Source: Actinomycetota bacterium (lineage in GTDB: Bacteria; Actinomycetota; Thermoleophilia; Solirubrobacterales; Solirubrobacteraceae). Taken from it: a DNA stretch of 8,932 nucleotides. The position numbers were made by a program, and so were the translations under genes. Under the pieces are notes generated by a model. The model was not told the DNA's origin, did no database searches, and saw only the letters and a program-made list of their open reading frames with translations. The stretch covers positions 1 through 8,932 of the forward strand of contig WLNX01000060.1 in the NCBI GenBank assembly GCA_009699565.1, read 5' to 3'. This document shows positions 1-5,286 of the stretch, in pieces. Within the stretch, counting starts at the first letter, position 1. Every line of letters starts with the position of its first letter.

Positions 1-461
1 AAATTCTGGACGAGCTTGACGGCAACGTCGACGCCTTCGTCGCCGGTCTTGGAACGGGTGGCACGCTGATGGGCGTTGCGCGCCGCTTCAAGGAGGAGCT
101 CGGTGATCGCGTCACGATCGTCGCGGCCGAGCCGATGCAGGGCGAGCCGGTTCAGGGGCTGCGCTCGTTGGACGATGGCTTCATCCCGCCGATCATCGAT
201 CTGTCGCTGCTCGACCGAAAGATCTTCGTCACCAACCGCGACGCAGTTATCTGGACTCGTCGCCTGCTCGACGAGGAGGGCCTCTTCGCCGGCGTCTCCT
301 CGGGCGCTATCGCGCGAGTGGCTGTCCGCATCGCCAGTGAGATGGACGAGGGCAACGTTGTCTTCATCGTCTGCGACGACGGCTGGAAATATCTCTCGAG
401 CGGCGTTTACACGCTGCCCGTCGACGAGGTCGCAGATCTCGAGTCCACAGTCTGGTGGTAA
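1..461 (+). CDS. cysM: Cysteine synthase CysM, C-terminal part (5' end outside window)
   Basis: Partial PLP-dependent sulfhydrylase; the reading frame is open from base 3 to the TAA at 459-461. The start of the fragment carries the GTGGT phosphate-binding loop, followed by an AAEP segment, GVSSGA (whose serine faces the PLP ring nitrogen in this fold) and a C-terminal DDGWKYLSSGVY block ending in a tryptophan-rich tail. The LRSLDDGF stretch and the tail match, from memory, M. tuberculosis CysM, which uses O-phosphoserine and a thiocarboxylated carrier protein (CysO) rather than O-acetylserine and free sulfide. The arginine of LRSLDDG (codon 162-164) corresponds to the arginine credited with O-phosphoserine recognition, so I infer that substrate. 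The Mec-type gene two positions downstream supports the same pathway. The fold type is certain; the substrate assignment is inference. An ordinary O-acetylserine sulfhydrylase is the alternative. Confidence 0.9.
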   Translation, partial: ILDELDGNVDAFVAGLGTGGTLMGVARRFKEELGDRVTIVAAEPMQGEPVQGLRSLDDGFIPPIIDLSLLDRKIFVTNRDAVIWTRRLLDEEGLFAGVSSGAIARVAVRIASEMDEGNVVFIVCDDGWKYLSSGVYTLPVDEVADLESTVWW

Positions 462-481
462 CACTCGCGCGCCGAAGCGCG

Positions 482-487
482 TAGAAT
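482..487 (+). promoter_or_regulatory. Putative -10 element of a leaderless tatA promoter
   Basis: The hexamer TAGAAT ends six bases before the tatA ATG, the distance at which transcription would start on the start codon itself. No Shine-Dalgarno sequence lies in the 32 bases between the cysM stop and tatA. No convincing -35 hexamer is seen about 17 bases further up, which is common in actinobacterial promoters. A short GCGC-rich dyad precedes it (468-481). Sequence inference only. Confidence 0.45.
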
Positions 488-493
488 AAGTTC

Positions 494-691
494 ATGCCAA
501 GTATCGGACCAATGGAACTGATCATCGTCCTGGTGATCGCGCTGATCGTCCTCGGACCAAAGAAGCTGCCGGAAGTCGGCCGCTCGGTGGGCAAGGGGAT
601 GCGCGAATTCAAGGACTCGATCTCGGGCGAGGGCAAGCCGGACGTTGCCGCAGCCGAGATTGATGAGAAGCCCGTCATCAAGACCGACTGA
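494..691 (+). CDS. tatA: Sec-independent protein translocase subunit TatA
   Basis: A 65-residue TatA/TatE-family protein of the twin-arginine translocation pathway, which moves folded proteins across the cytoplasmic membrane with TatC. The sequence has the standard layout: a short N-terminus, a single hydrophobic helix at about residues 6-20, the hinge LGPKKLPE (the usual F-G-P is L-G-P here), an amphipathic helix GRSVGKGMREFKDSI at about 29-43, and an acidic polar tail. The length is near the lower end of the family. It starts at the only sensible ATG, preceded by a -10-like hexamer rather than a ribosome binding site. It lies 32 bases after cysM and 36 bases before the Mec-type gene, all on the same strand, although it has no obvious role in cysteine synthesis. 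TatB is an alternative, but the short tail favours TatA. Confidence 0.93.
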   Translation: MPSIGPMELIIVLVIALIVLGPKKLPEVGRSVGKGMREFKDSISGEGKPDVAAAEIDEKPVIKTD

Positions 692-712
692 CCAGCCGCG
701 ACTGCTGCCCGC

Positions 713-718
713 TAATCT
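713..718 (+). promoter_or_regulatory. Putative -10 element before the Mec-type gene
   Basis: TAATCT lies nine bases upstream of the ATG at 728. No purine-rich Shine-Dalgarno sequence is present in the 36-base gap after tatA. A CTGACC hexamer at 688-693, overlapping the tatA stop codon, is a weak -35 candidate with a rather long 19-base spacer. The gene could have a near-leaderless start or be read from tatA. Confidence 0.3.
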
Positions 719-727
719 CGGGCACCG

Positions 728-1129
728 ATGCTGATCTCACAAGAGCTGCTCGCGCAGGTGGTATCTCACGCGCGCCGTGATGCCCCCAACGAGTGCTGTG
801 GACTTGTGGCGCTAGAGGGTGGCCGCGCCGTTGCCGTCTACGAGCTGGAGAATTTGGCCGCCAGCCCGCTGAGGTTTGAGGTCGACGGAGCAAAGCTCGC
901 TCCACTGCTCTTCGAGATTGAGGAGGCCGGACGGCAGGCTGCCATATACCACTCCCACACGCGTTCCGAGCCCTACCCGTCGCAGACCGATGTGAACTTT
1001 GCCCGCTGGTGGCCGGGATGCGAGTGGCTGATAATTGGCCTCGCCGGAGGCGAGGAGGCCATCGCGAGGTCGTTCCTGATCACGGACGGTGGCAAGATCG
1101 ACGAAGTCGACGTTTCCGTCGATGGCTGA
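728..1129 (+). CDS. mec: Mec-type JAMM/M67 metallopeptidase
   Basis: A 133-residue zinc peptidase of the JAMM (MPN+) family. All expected residues are present: Glu22 in NECCGL, His75 and His77 in YHSHTRSEP, then Ser85 and Asp88 in PSQTD, giving the E...HxH-x7-S-x2-D pattern. In mycobacteria Mec cleaves cysteine from the C-terminus of the carrier protein CysO after CysM has loaded it, releasing free cysteine. Proximity to a CysM-type gene makes the same role likely here. The length and single-domain structure fit stand-alone Mec proteins. It starts at the ATG after a TAATCT hexamer, with no ribosome binding site. Its last eight bases overlap the next gene, implying translational coupling. A different ubiquitin-like or MoaD-like substrate is the main alternative. 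Confidence 0.9.
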   Translation: MLISQELLAQVVSHARRDAPNECCGLVALEGGRAVAVYELENLAASPLRFEVDGAKLAPLLFEIEEAGRQAAIYHSHTRSEPYPSQTDVNFARWWPGCEWLIIGLAGGEEAIARSFLITDGGKIDEVDVSVDG

Positions 1130-1499
1130 CCTCTCGCTTGGGCAGAAGGCTGCCAAGGTCGATCCCCAGTACACCGTCGGCGAACTTGTGCTGGTCGCAA
1201 CGGGCAGGAACCAGAGCGAGGCGGAGATGATCGCGGGTCTGCTGCTGGAGGAAGGAATTCCGTCGCTGATCAAAAGGACGAGGGGCTTTGACGTTCCCGA
1301 CATGCTCGCTGCCGGGCCGCGCGACATCTTCGTCGCAGAGTCTGCCCGGGGTCTCGTTCGAGAGATTCTCAGGGACTCGGAACTGGCAGGGGAGAGCGAG
1401 CCGTACCGTCCAGCCCCGCTGAAGCTCTTCGCAGGGCTCCTGCTGGCCGTTGTCGCAGTTGCGGTCGTTGTGTCGCTTGGCGTGCTGGTCTGGGCCTGA
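1122..1499 (+). CDS. DUF2007-family protein with C-terminal membrane anchor
   Basis: A 125-residue protein. Residues about 20-85 (ELVLVATGRNQSEAEMIAGL onward, with EEGIPSLIKR and the RDIFVAESA strand) match the DUF2007 'putative signal transducing protein' fold, a small alpha/beta domain distantly like PII; no biochemical function is established that I know of. An acidic linker is followed by a strongly hydrophobic helix at about 101-123 that ends the protein, so it is probably tail-anchored with the domain in the cytoplasm. The ATG at 1122 overlaps the end of the mec gene by eight bases; the frame is open further up to 1089, but that would bury the start deep inside mec. It ends seven bases before the stop of the convergent minus-strand gene, with no visible terminator between them. 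Confidence 0.8.
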   Translation: MADLSLGQKAAKVDPQYTVGELVLVATGRNQSEAEMIAGLLLEEGIPSLIKRTRGFDVPDMLAAGPRDIFVAESARGLVREILRDSELAGESEPYRPAPLKLFAGLLLAVVAVAVVVSLGVLVWA

Positions 1500-1506
1500 G
1501 CGTTCC

Positions 1507-2256
1507 CTAGACGCCGCCAAGGCGTGCCAGATGTGCGCGCCAAACGCCTTCGGTGTCAGCGAACGAGCGCCCAGGGAAGGCTCGGCTGATTATCTCGGCC
1601 GTGGACTGGGGAGCCGTCGTTGCCAGTTCGATCGCCGCCTGAGTTCCGGACTCGCTGGCTACTAGGTCGAAGACGCTCCCGCCCAGAAGCTGTGCATCGC
1701 GCAGACCTGGCGGGAAGCTGGGCCGTCGGCCGTCGCGCAGTCTGCTGGCAATCGCCGGCCGCGCGTGCACAGTCTGTCCGGAGAACCATTGGCCCGCGCC
1801 GGCTGACAGCCAGGCCCAGCGCGGCGCGCGGAACCAGTTCGAGAAGGTGAATGGAGGAGGCAGGCCCGGGTTGTTGAGTCCTGCAGTGAGCTGGGCGTAA
1901 AGCGAAGCGGGGGAGAGCATCAGCATCTCAAGCGAGCCTGGAACATTTGAGGCACGCCGACTCAGCAGGCGCGGGGCCAGCACGTGAATCTCGCTGCGCG
2001 AGTACCAGCCGGCCACGTAGCGCCTGCTGGCCGGAGTAGTTAGAAGACGCAGCGCGGCGGCTACCGGCTGGGCCAGGAGCAACTGAAGCTGGTTCGAATG
2101 GATCACGACCGTCAATCCGCCTGCGCTCTGCTCGAATACTCCCGCTAGCTCTTCGCGGGTCCCTTCGAGAAGCTCCAGGACCTCGTCGGCGTCGCTGTCG
2201 TCTTCCTCCGCGTGGCGGGCAACGAAGTTGGGGGATTGTGTCTCGATCCAGGACAT
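1507..2256 (-). CDS. Uncharacterised protein resembling a degenerate peptidase-MA-like domain
   Basis: A 249-residue protein of unknown function. The N-terminus (FVARHAEEDDSDADEVLELL) looks like the opening strand and helix of peptidase-MA-like gluzincins, and PRWAWLSAGAGQWFSGQT at about 145-162 resembles the region that normally reads W-L-x-E-G-x-A-x-Y. There is no HExxH, and the glutamate expected after SAG is alanine, so if the resemblance holds the protein is catalytically dead. A later GLRDAQLLGGSVFDLVASES stretch fits the same fold. No signal peptide or membrane helix is seen. I chose the ATG at 2256 because GGAG lies seven bases upstream of it (2264-2267); an in-frame ATG at 2271 has no such site. 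It follows the DUF1802 gene by 56 bases on the same strand, probably in one transcript. The family call is from memory of motif shape. Confidence 0.65.
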   Translation of the reverse strand: MSWIETQSPNFVARHAEEDDSDADEVLELLEGTREELAGVFEQSAGGLTVVIHSNQLQLLLAQPVAAALRLLTTPASRRYVAGWYSRSEIHVLAPRLLSRRASNVPGSLEMLMLSPASLYAQLTAGLNNPGLPPPFTFSNWFRAPRWAWLSAGAGQWFSGQTVHARPAIASRLRDGRRPSFPPGLRDAQLLGGSVFDLVASESGTQAAIELATTAPQSTAEIISRAFPGRSFADTEGVWRAHLARLGGV

Positions 2257-2263
2257 CAGCGTG

Positions 2264-2267
2264 CTCC
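2264..2267 (-). promoter_or_regulatory. Shine-Dalgarno site deciding the start of the 249-residue protein
   Basis: GGAG on the minus strand sits seven bases before the ATG at 2256 and lies inside the codons that would be read from the alternative ATG at 2271. It favours the downstream start. Confidence 0.5.
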
Positions 2268-2312
2268 GCATGCTGGCAGCGGGTCACTCACGACTGTATG
2301 GCCTCGGCCGGT

Positions 2313-2933
2313 CTAGGCGAGGGCGGGGATGCGGCCGGAGACGATCGACTCGATCTCCTCCTGCACCCGACCAAATTCAAGATCGGAGAGAACCGGCGTC
2401 CCCTCAAACGGAAGCTCGCGCGTGATCTCGAGCCAGGTTGGTCCAAAGTCGTGCTCGGGCCGAACGCGGATCGTCACCGGGCGCGGGATGCGGTGGGTGC
2501 GAAGAAGGGTGACGCGCAGCGGAGAGCGGCGGCGCCAGCCGAGCCGCTTGGCTGCGTAGTCGTTGGTCCAGATATAGAAGGGGGAGAGCTCGTTGATGAT
2601 TCGCTGGTCGGTGATCGTGTACTCGCCTGCGACTTCGGCCCAGGCGCGCACGCGAACACGGTCCGGCTGCTCGATTCCTCCGGGGCGCGTGAGCGCGCTT
2701 ACCGGCGGGTCGCCGTCGGGCCAGACGCCCTCTTCTAGCGCGCGCCGCAACTCGGGAACATGTGCTCCGCGAACGACGTCGTTGGCTTCGTGCTCAAAGG
2801 TGGGAAAGAGGAAGAAGCGACTGTTCTCAAGTGCTTCGGGCTCCTCTTCGGCTCCGCTGCGGAAGATCAGCAGCTGCTCGCCCTCAGCGAGAGCCCGAAT
2901 CGTCACTGCCCACTCTTTGATTGCGATTGGCAT
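2313..2933 (-). CDS. DUF1802 family protein
   Basis: A 206-residue cytoplasmic protein. The N-terminal part, beginning MPIAIKEWAVTIRALAEGEQ and continuing LLIFRSG, then RFFLFPTFEHEA at about 57-68, is the hallmark of DUF1802 (COG4293) proteins, whose function is not known. The C-terminal half includes ITDQRIINELSPFYIW and RLGWRRRSPLRVTLLRTHRI, consistent with the family's length and shape. The frame is open upstream to 3029, but that extension (residues rich in Arg/Lys, lying in an AT-rich stretch) is not family-like, so I start at the ATG at 2931-2933, where the conserved domain begins. No Shine-Dalgarno sequence or clear -10 hexamer is seen directly upstream, so the start is the least certain part. 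The long upstream region contains several dyads that could control it. Confidence 0.82.
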   Translation of the reverse strand: MPIAIKEWAVTIRALAEGEQLLIFRSGAEEEPEALENSRFFLFPTFEHEANDVVRGAHVPELRRALEEGVWPDGDPPVSALTRPGGIEQPDRVRVRAWAEVAGEYTITDQRIINELSPFYIWTNDYAAKRLGWRRRSPLRVTLLRTHRIPRPVTIRVRPEHDFGPTWLEITRELPFEGTPVLSDLEFGRVQEEIESIVSGRIPALA

Positions 2934-2984
2934 ATGAATCAGAGGGAAAACCCAATGTTTCCGGCGTTTTTGCCTGAAAACTGG

Positions 2985-3027
2985 GCGATTCCGTATGAGG
3001 AGTGTCGCAAATCCGCCTAGGAATCGC
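2985..3027. repeat. 8-bp inverted repeat with overlapping direct repeat
   Basis: GCGATTCC at 2985-2992 and its exact complement GGAATCGC at 3020-3027 are 27 bases apart. The octamer TCGCAAAT occurs twice in the same direction at 3005-3012 and 3024-3031, 19 bases apart, and a related TTGCGATT is found again at 2921-2928. All lie just upstream of, or over, the start of the DUF1802 gene, which suggests protein binding sites. Confidence 0.4.
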
Positions 3028-3085
3028 AAATTTCCCTGCTATTTAGGGGTTTTTTCGGGTACCGCTCCAGCCAGTCCACTAAATA

Positions 3086-3105
3086 TTTGGCATATGTAAG
3101 CCAAA
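3086..3105. promoter_or_regulatory. Hairpin TTTGGC-N8-GCCAAA
   Basis: A 6-bp perfect stem (3086-3091 with 3100-3105) encloses an 8-base loop. Read on the minus strand it follows the 3244-3654 gene and is trailed by an AT-rich TATTTAG, so it could be a weak terminator for that gene, or an operator. The uridine tract is too poor for a confident terminator call. Confidence 0.3.
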
Positions 3106-3135
3106 AAGCTAGAGAGGCGATCATCGCTATGGCGG

Positions 3136-3166
3136 CTCACACAGCAGTTGTGTGATGCATCACACA
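3136..3166. promoter_or_regulatory. Three-arm dyad containing an 18-bp perfect palindrome
   Basis: TGTGTGATGCATCACACA at 3149-3166 is a perfect palindrome. Its left arm TGTGTGA (3149-3155) is also perfectly complementary to TCACACA at 3137-3143 across a five-base loop. The order is therefore TCACACA, TGTGTGA, TCACACA, and the middle arm can pair with either neighbour. It may be a transcription factor operator with overlapping sites, or an RNA switch. It lies about 80 bases after the stop of the 136-residue gene and about 200 bases before the DUF1802 start. The responsible factor cannot be named from sequence. Confidence 0.55.
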
Positions 3167-3243
3167 CACCAGCTCAGGCCGCACCGACGGCACCAGCCAG
3201 CTCGGCGCGGCTGTTCGAGACGAGCCTCGAGACGGCGGTGCGG

Positions 3244-3654
3244 CTAGGCGGCGGCCGAGAGCTCTTCGGTTACGCCAAGGTGCTGGTGCGCCGGGCAGTA
3301 GCCGTTAGCGTTGCTCGGCAGGCGGCGGCAGGAAGTACCGCGACGCGTCGTTGCTCGGCACTGGAGGGTGTTGCCGAAGGCGTCGCGTCCGCAGGTCGTC
3401 AACTCGGCGAGCGCGCGCTCGGCGGCTGCCATGTAATCCCGTACGACAGCCCAGACGCGCGCCTGGTCCTGGATCGGGAAGTGAATGCGAATCTCACGGA
3501 AGAGGCTTCGGGCTGGAGCCGCAAAGTAGTGACGGTCGGTCGCCAAGCGCTCGACGGCGCTTTCGCTCGACCTGAGAACCGCCTCGTGGCCGTCGCGGCC
3601 GGTCACGATCTGCGGGGCAAGTTCTCGGTAGATTCCTCGGCTTACTTGGTACAT
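3244..3654 (-). CDS. Uncharacterised small protein with C-terminal Cys/His cluster (DUF5763-like)
   Basis: A 136-residue protein of unknown function. Residues 1-85 are predicted helical and charged, with no membrane segment or signal peptide. The C-terminal part has QCRATTRRGTSCRRLP and YCPAHQH, giving Cys99-x9-Cys109-x10-Cys120-x2-His123. This is the C-x-A-T-x-x-G-x-x-C ... C-x2-H pattern of small DUF5763-type motifs, presumably a zinc site; Cys88 is an extra cysteine. Nearly identical C-termini seem familiar from thermoleophilic actinobacteria, so it is probably a lineage-specific family. It starts at the ATG at 3652-3654, with AGGAG 11 bases upstream (a slightly long spacing). An unusually structured 161-base region separates it from nadB. 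A plus-strand frame across the same bases (3148-3672) is judged a shadow because it lacks family features. Confidence 0.78.
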   Translation of the reverse strand: MYQVSRGIYRELAPQIVTGRDGHEAVLRSSESAVERLATDRHYFAAPARSLFREIRIHFPIQDQARVWAVVRDYMAAAERALAELTTCGRDAFGNTLQCRATTRRGTSCRRLPSNANGYCPAHQHLGVTEELSAAA

Positions 3655-3665
3655 GCGGTTTGCAG

Positions 3666-3670
3666 CTCCT
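3666..3670 (-). promoter_or_regulatory. Ribosome binding site of the 136-residue gene
   Basis: AGGAG on the minus strand lies 11 bases before the ATG. It sits within a 14-base element (3663-3676) that recurs inverted next to the nadB stop codon (3802-3815). Confidence 0.5.
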
Positions 3671-3680
3671 AGTTTGTTTT

Positions 3681-3710
3681 GGGGGAAGCGATCCTTCGCT
3701 TGAAACCCCC
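3681..3710 (-). promoter_or_regulatory. Strong hairpin in the leader of the 136-residue gene
   Basis: GGGGG (3681-3685) pairs with CCCCC (3706-3710), and AAGCGA (3686-3691) with TCGCTT (3696-3701), around a TCCT loop and with a four-base GAAA bulge on one side, making 11 base pairs. On the minus strand it is followed by an A-rich stretch, then the ribosome binding site. It is not a standard terminator in either direction. A leader RNA structure or an attenuator of translation is possible. Confidence 0.45.
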
Positions 3711-3741
3711 GCCTGCGACCACTTCTTGTGAACGCCAGACG

Positions 3742-3770
3742 AGTATTCGACCTCCGTGTGAAGGTTGAAA
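3742..3770 (-). promoter_or_regulatory. Weak candidate promoter for the 136-residue gene
   Basis: On the minus strand TTTCAA (3770-3765) and AATACT (3747-3742) are separated by 17 bases. Matches to the sigma-70 consensus are only partial. If used, transcripts would begin near 3735 and carry the 3681-3710 hairpin in an approximately 80-base leader. Confidence 0.2.
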
Positions 3771-3783
3771 CACCCGCTCTATG

Positions 3784-3808
3784 TAGTTCGTGTTAAGAGG
3801 CCGAACTA
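3784..3808. repeat. Inverted repeat downstream of nadB
   Basis: TAGTTCG (3784-3790) and CGAACTA (3802-3808) form a perfect 7-bp stem around an 11-base loop, starting eight bases after the nadB stop codon as read on the minus strand. No T-tract follows in that direction. It may help end the nadB message or bind a protein ahead of the next gene. Confidence 0.35.
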
Positions 3809-3815
3809 GGAGTTG

Positions 3816-5264
3816 TCATCGCCAGAGCTGAAAGGAGGGCTGATCGCCCGCAATTACGGCGTGCATCGAGTCAAGATTGCTGTCCGTGGCGGGAAAATCG
3901 CTTCTCCAGTGGGCGCCGCGGCTCTCCTCGCGTGCGAGCGCGCAGCGAGCAACCAGTGCGGCGAGAGGATTGGGGTCTTCCAGAAGGCGTTCAAGTCCTT
4001 CCCTGTTCCGGACGAGTCCCGCGTCGCGCCACATCGCGTCGCGCGTTTGCCTGCTTGGAATCGCGACGCCGACGGGGGCGGGAGGGAGCCCGCCGGCTGT
4101 CGGCGGCTCGTCAAGGGCGGTGCGAGCGGCGCGGGCGCCGAAGACCATGCACTCCGAAAGGGAGTTGGAGGCCAAGCGGTTGGCTCCGTGAAGCCCGGTG
4201 CAGGCGCTCTCGCCGACAACGTAGAGTCCTTCAACGTCGGTTGCTCCGTTTAGGTCGCTGACCACGCCGCCCATCAGGTAGTGGGCGGCCGGCGCAACGG
4301 GGACCAGCTCTTTCGCCGGGTCAACCCCGGCCTGTCGCAGTGCTTCTTCAATATTCGGAAAGCGTCCGTCCTCGACCGATCTCATGTCGAGGCCAACCGA
4401 GGTGGCTCCCGTCTGCTCAAGAACCGACCAGATCGAGCGGGCAACCTCGTCGCGCGGGGCCAGCTCGTCGACGAAGCGCTCGCCGTCGGGGCCGACGAGG
4501 GTTGCTCCCTCTCCGCGGATCGCTTCGCTGATCAAGAACCCCTCGCGGCCGGGAACGCCAACCACCGCTGTTGGGTGAAACTGCACAAACTCAAGGTCCG
4601 CAACCGCCGCTCCGGCATTGCGAGCGAGCATGATGCCGATTCCGATCGAGCCGGGTGGGTTGGTGGTGCGGTTCCACAGTGCCGCTGCACCTCCTGTTGC
4701 GATTACTGTGCCGCGGGCGCGAACTGCCAGGCCGTCTTCACACACGACGCCGACGACTCTGCCGTTCTCCTGCCAGAGGTTGCTCGCCCGTGCGCCCTCG
4801 AGAACTTTGATCTGCGGATGCCTTACGAGCGAGGCCGACAACTGGCGTGCGAGGCGGCGTCCGGTCGAGGACCCTCCGGCATGAACGATGCGCCTGCGCG
4901 AATGGCCGCCCTCCAGCCCGAGCGCGAGATTCCCGCTGCTGTCGGCGTCGAAGTGCATCCGCAGTTCCTGAAGGTGACCGACCATCGCAGGAGCCTCGTT
5001 GACGAGTACTTCAGCAGCAGACCTGCGAACGAGCCCGCGGCCCGCCGCCTCGGTGTCCTCGAGGTGCAGATGAGGTGAATCATCTGCGGCGAGAGCTGCG
5101 GCCAACCCGCCTTGCGCCCAGTAGCTCGCAGTTTGTGCGAGAGGCGTTGCGCTGATGACTGTGACGCTCGCGCCGAGGCTTGCAGCGGTCAGGGCCGTGT
5201 AGAGGCCCGCTGCCCCAGCACCGACGACAACCAGTTCGCTATCGATTTGCTCCGGAAGGGCCAC
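3816..5264 (-). CDS. nadB: L-aspartate oxidase NadB
   Basis: A 482-residue flavoenzyme that oxidises L-aspartate to iminoaspartate, the first step of de novo NAD synthesis, feeding NadA. The FAD-binding GAGAAG lies at 15-20, followed by SYWAQGGLAAAL and EGGHSRRRIVHAGG (Glu118), QFHPT (His230), EAIRGEG (Arg250), HYLMGGV (His328) and GLHGANRLASNSLSE (Arg363). These correspond to the substrate and catalytic residues His244, Arg290, His351 and Arg386 of the E. coli enzyme. The C-terminal domain is shorter than in E. coli, giving a total about 50 residues below that protein. I start at the GTG at 5262-5264 (ALPEQIDSELVVVG...); the frame stays open to 5333, but that extension would run into the divergent deacetylase gene and lacks homology. 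nadA and nadC are not in the window. The succinate dehydrogenase/fumarate reductase flavoprotein is the only close alternative and fits less well. Confidence 0.95.
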   Translation of the reverse strand: MALPEQIDSELVVVGAGAAGLYTALTAASLGASVTVISATPLAQTASYWAQGGLAAALAADDSPHLHLEDTEAAGRGLVRRSAAEVLVNEAPAMVGHLQELRMHFDADSSGNLALGLEGGHSRRRIVHAGGSSTGRRLARQLSASLVRHPQIKVLEGARASNLWQENGRVVGVVCEDGLAVRARGTVIATGGAAALWNRTTNPPGSIGIGIMLARNAGAAVADLEFVQFHPTAVVGVPGREGFLISEAIRGEGATLVGPDGERFVDELAPRDEVARSIWSVLEQTGATSVGLDMRSVEDGRFPNIEEALRQAGVDPAKELVPVAPAAHYLMGGVVSDLNGATDVEGLYVVGESACTGLHGANRLASNSLSECMVFGARAARTALDEPPTAGGLPPAPVGVAIPSRQTRDAMWRDAGLVRNREGLERLLEDPNPLAALVARCALAREESRGAHWRSDFPATDSNLDSMHAVIAGDQPSFQLWR

Positions 5265-5272
5265 CGCTTGGA

Positions 5273-5279
5273 TACGGTA
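5273..5279. promoter_or_regulatory. Overlapping divergent -10 elements for nadB and the deacetylase
   Basis: The heptamer TACGGTA reads as TACGGT on the plus strand (5273-5278, eight bases before the deacetylase GTG at 5287) and TACCGT on the minus strand (5279-5274, nine bases before the nadB GTG at 5264). Both fit TANNNT, and the two start codons are separated by only 22 bases. Neither gene has a Shine-Dalgarno sequence at the usual distance, and -35 regions would fall inside the opposite gene. I infer a bidirectional, near-leaderless promoter; no transcript data support it. Confidence 0.4.
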
Positions 5280-5286
5280 CCCGGAG

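Larger units (their letters stand above)
2934..3243. other. 310-base intergenic region with dyads and repeats
   Basis: No convincing gene lies here. The part nearest the DUF1802 gene (about 2940-3110) is clearly more AT-rich than its surroundings; the part nearest the upstream gene is GC-rich with short repeats, such as CGAGACG twice near 3214-3236 and CCAGCTC twice between 3169 and 3205. It holds the palindrome cluster at 3136-3166, a hairpin at 3086-3105, a long-spaced inverted repeat at 2985-3027 and a weak hairpin followed by six T residues at 3034-3055. It most likely serves as the control region of the downstream minus-strand genes, but an unrecognised small RNA is possible. Confidence 0.6.

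Noticed and set aside
812..1543. 243-codon minus-strand open frame over mec and DUF2007
   Set aside because: The JAMM and DUF2007 motifs on the plus strand are decisive.
3034..3055. Rho-independent terminator on the plus strand
   Set aside because: CCCT/AGGG followed by six T residues has a stem of only about four pairs, and no plus-strand gene ends there.
3149..3166. Palindrome as a CRP-family binding site
   Set aside because: The TGTGA...TCACA halves are present, but they are separated by four bases instead of the six expected for the CRP consensus, so the factor is left unnamed.
3148..3672. 174-codon plus-strand open frame
   Set aside because: It is antisense to the 136-residue gene, which has a recognisable Cys/His motif and a ribosome binding site; the plus frame shows no family features.
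4281..5078. 265-codon plus-strand open frame inside nadB
   Set aside because: It is a shadow in high-GC sequence; the minus strand carries every NadB motif.
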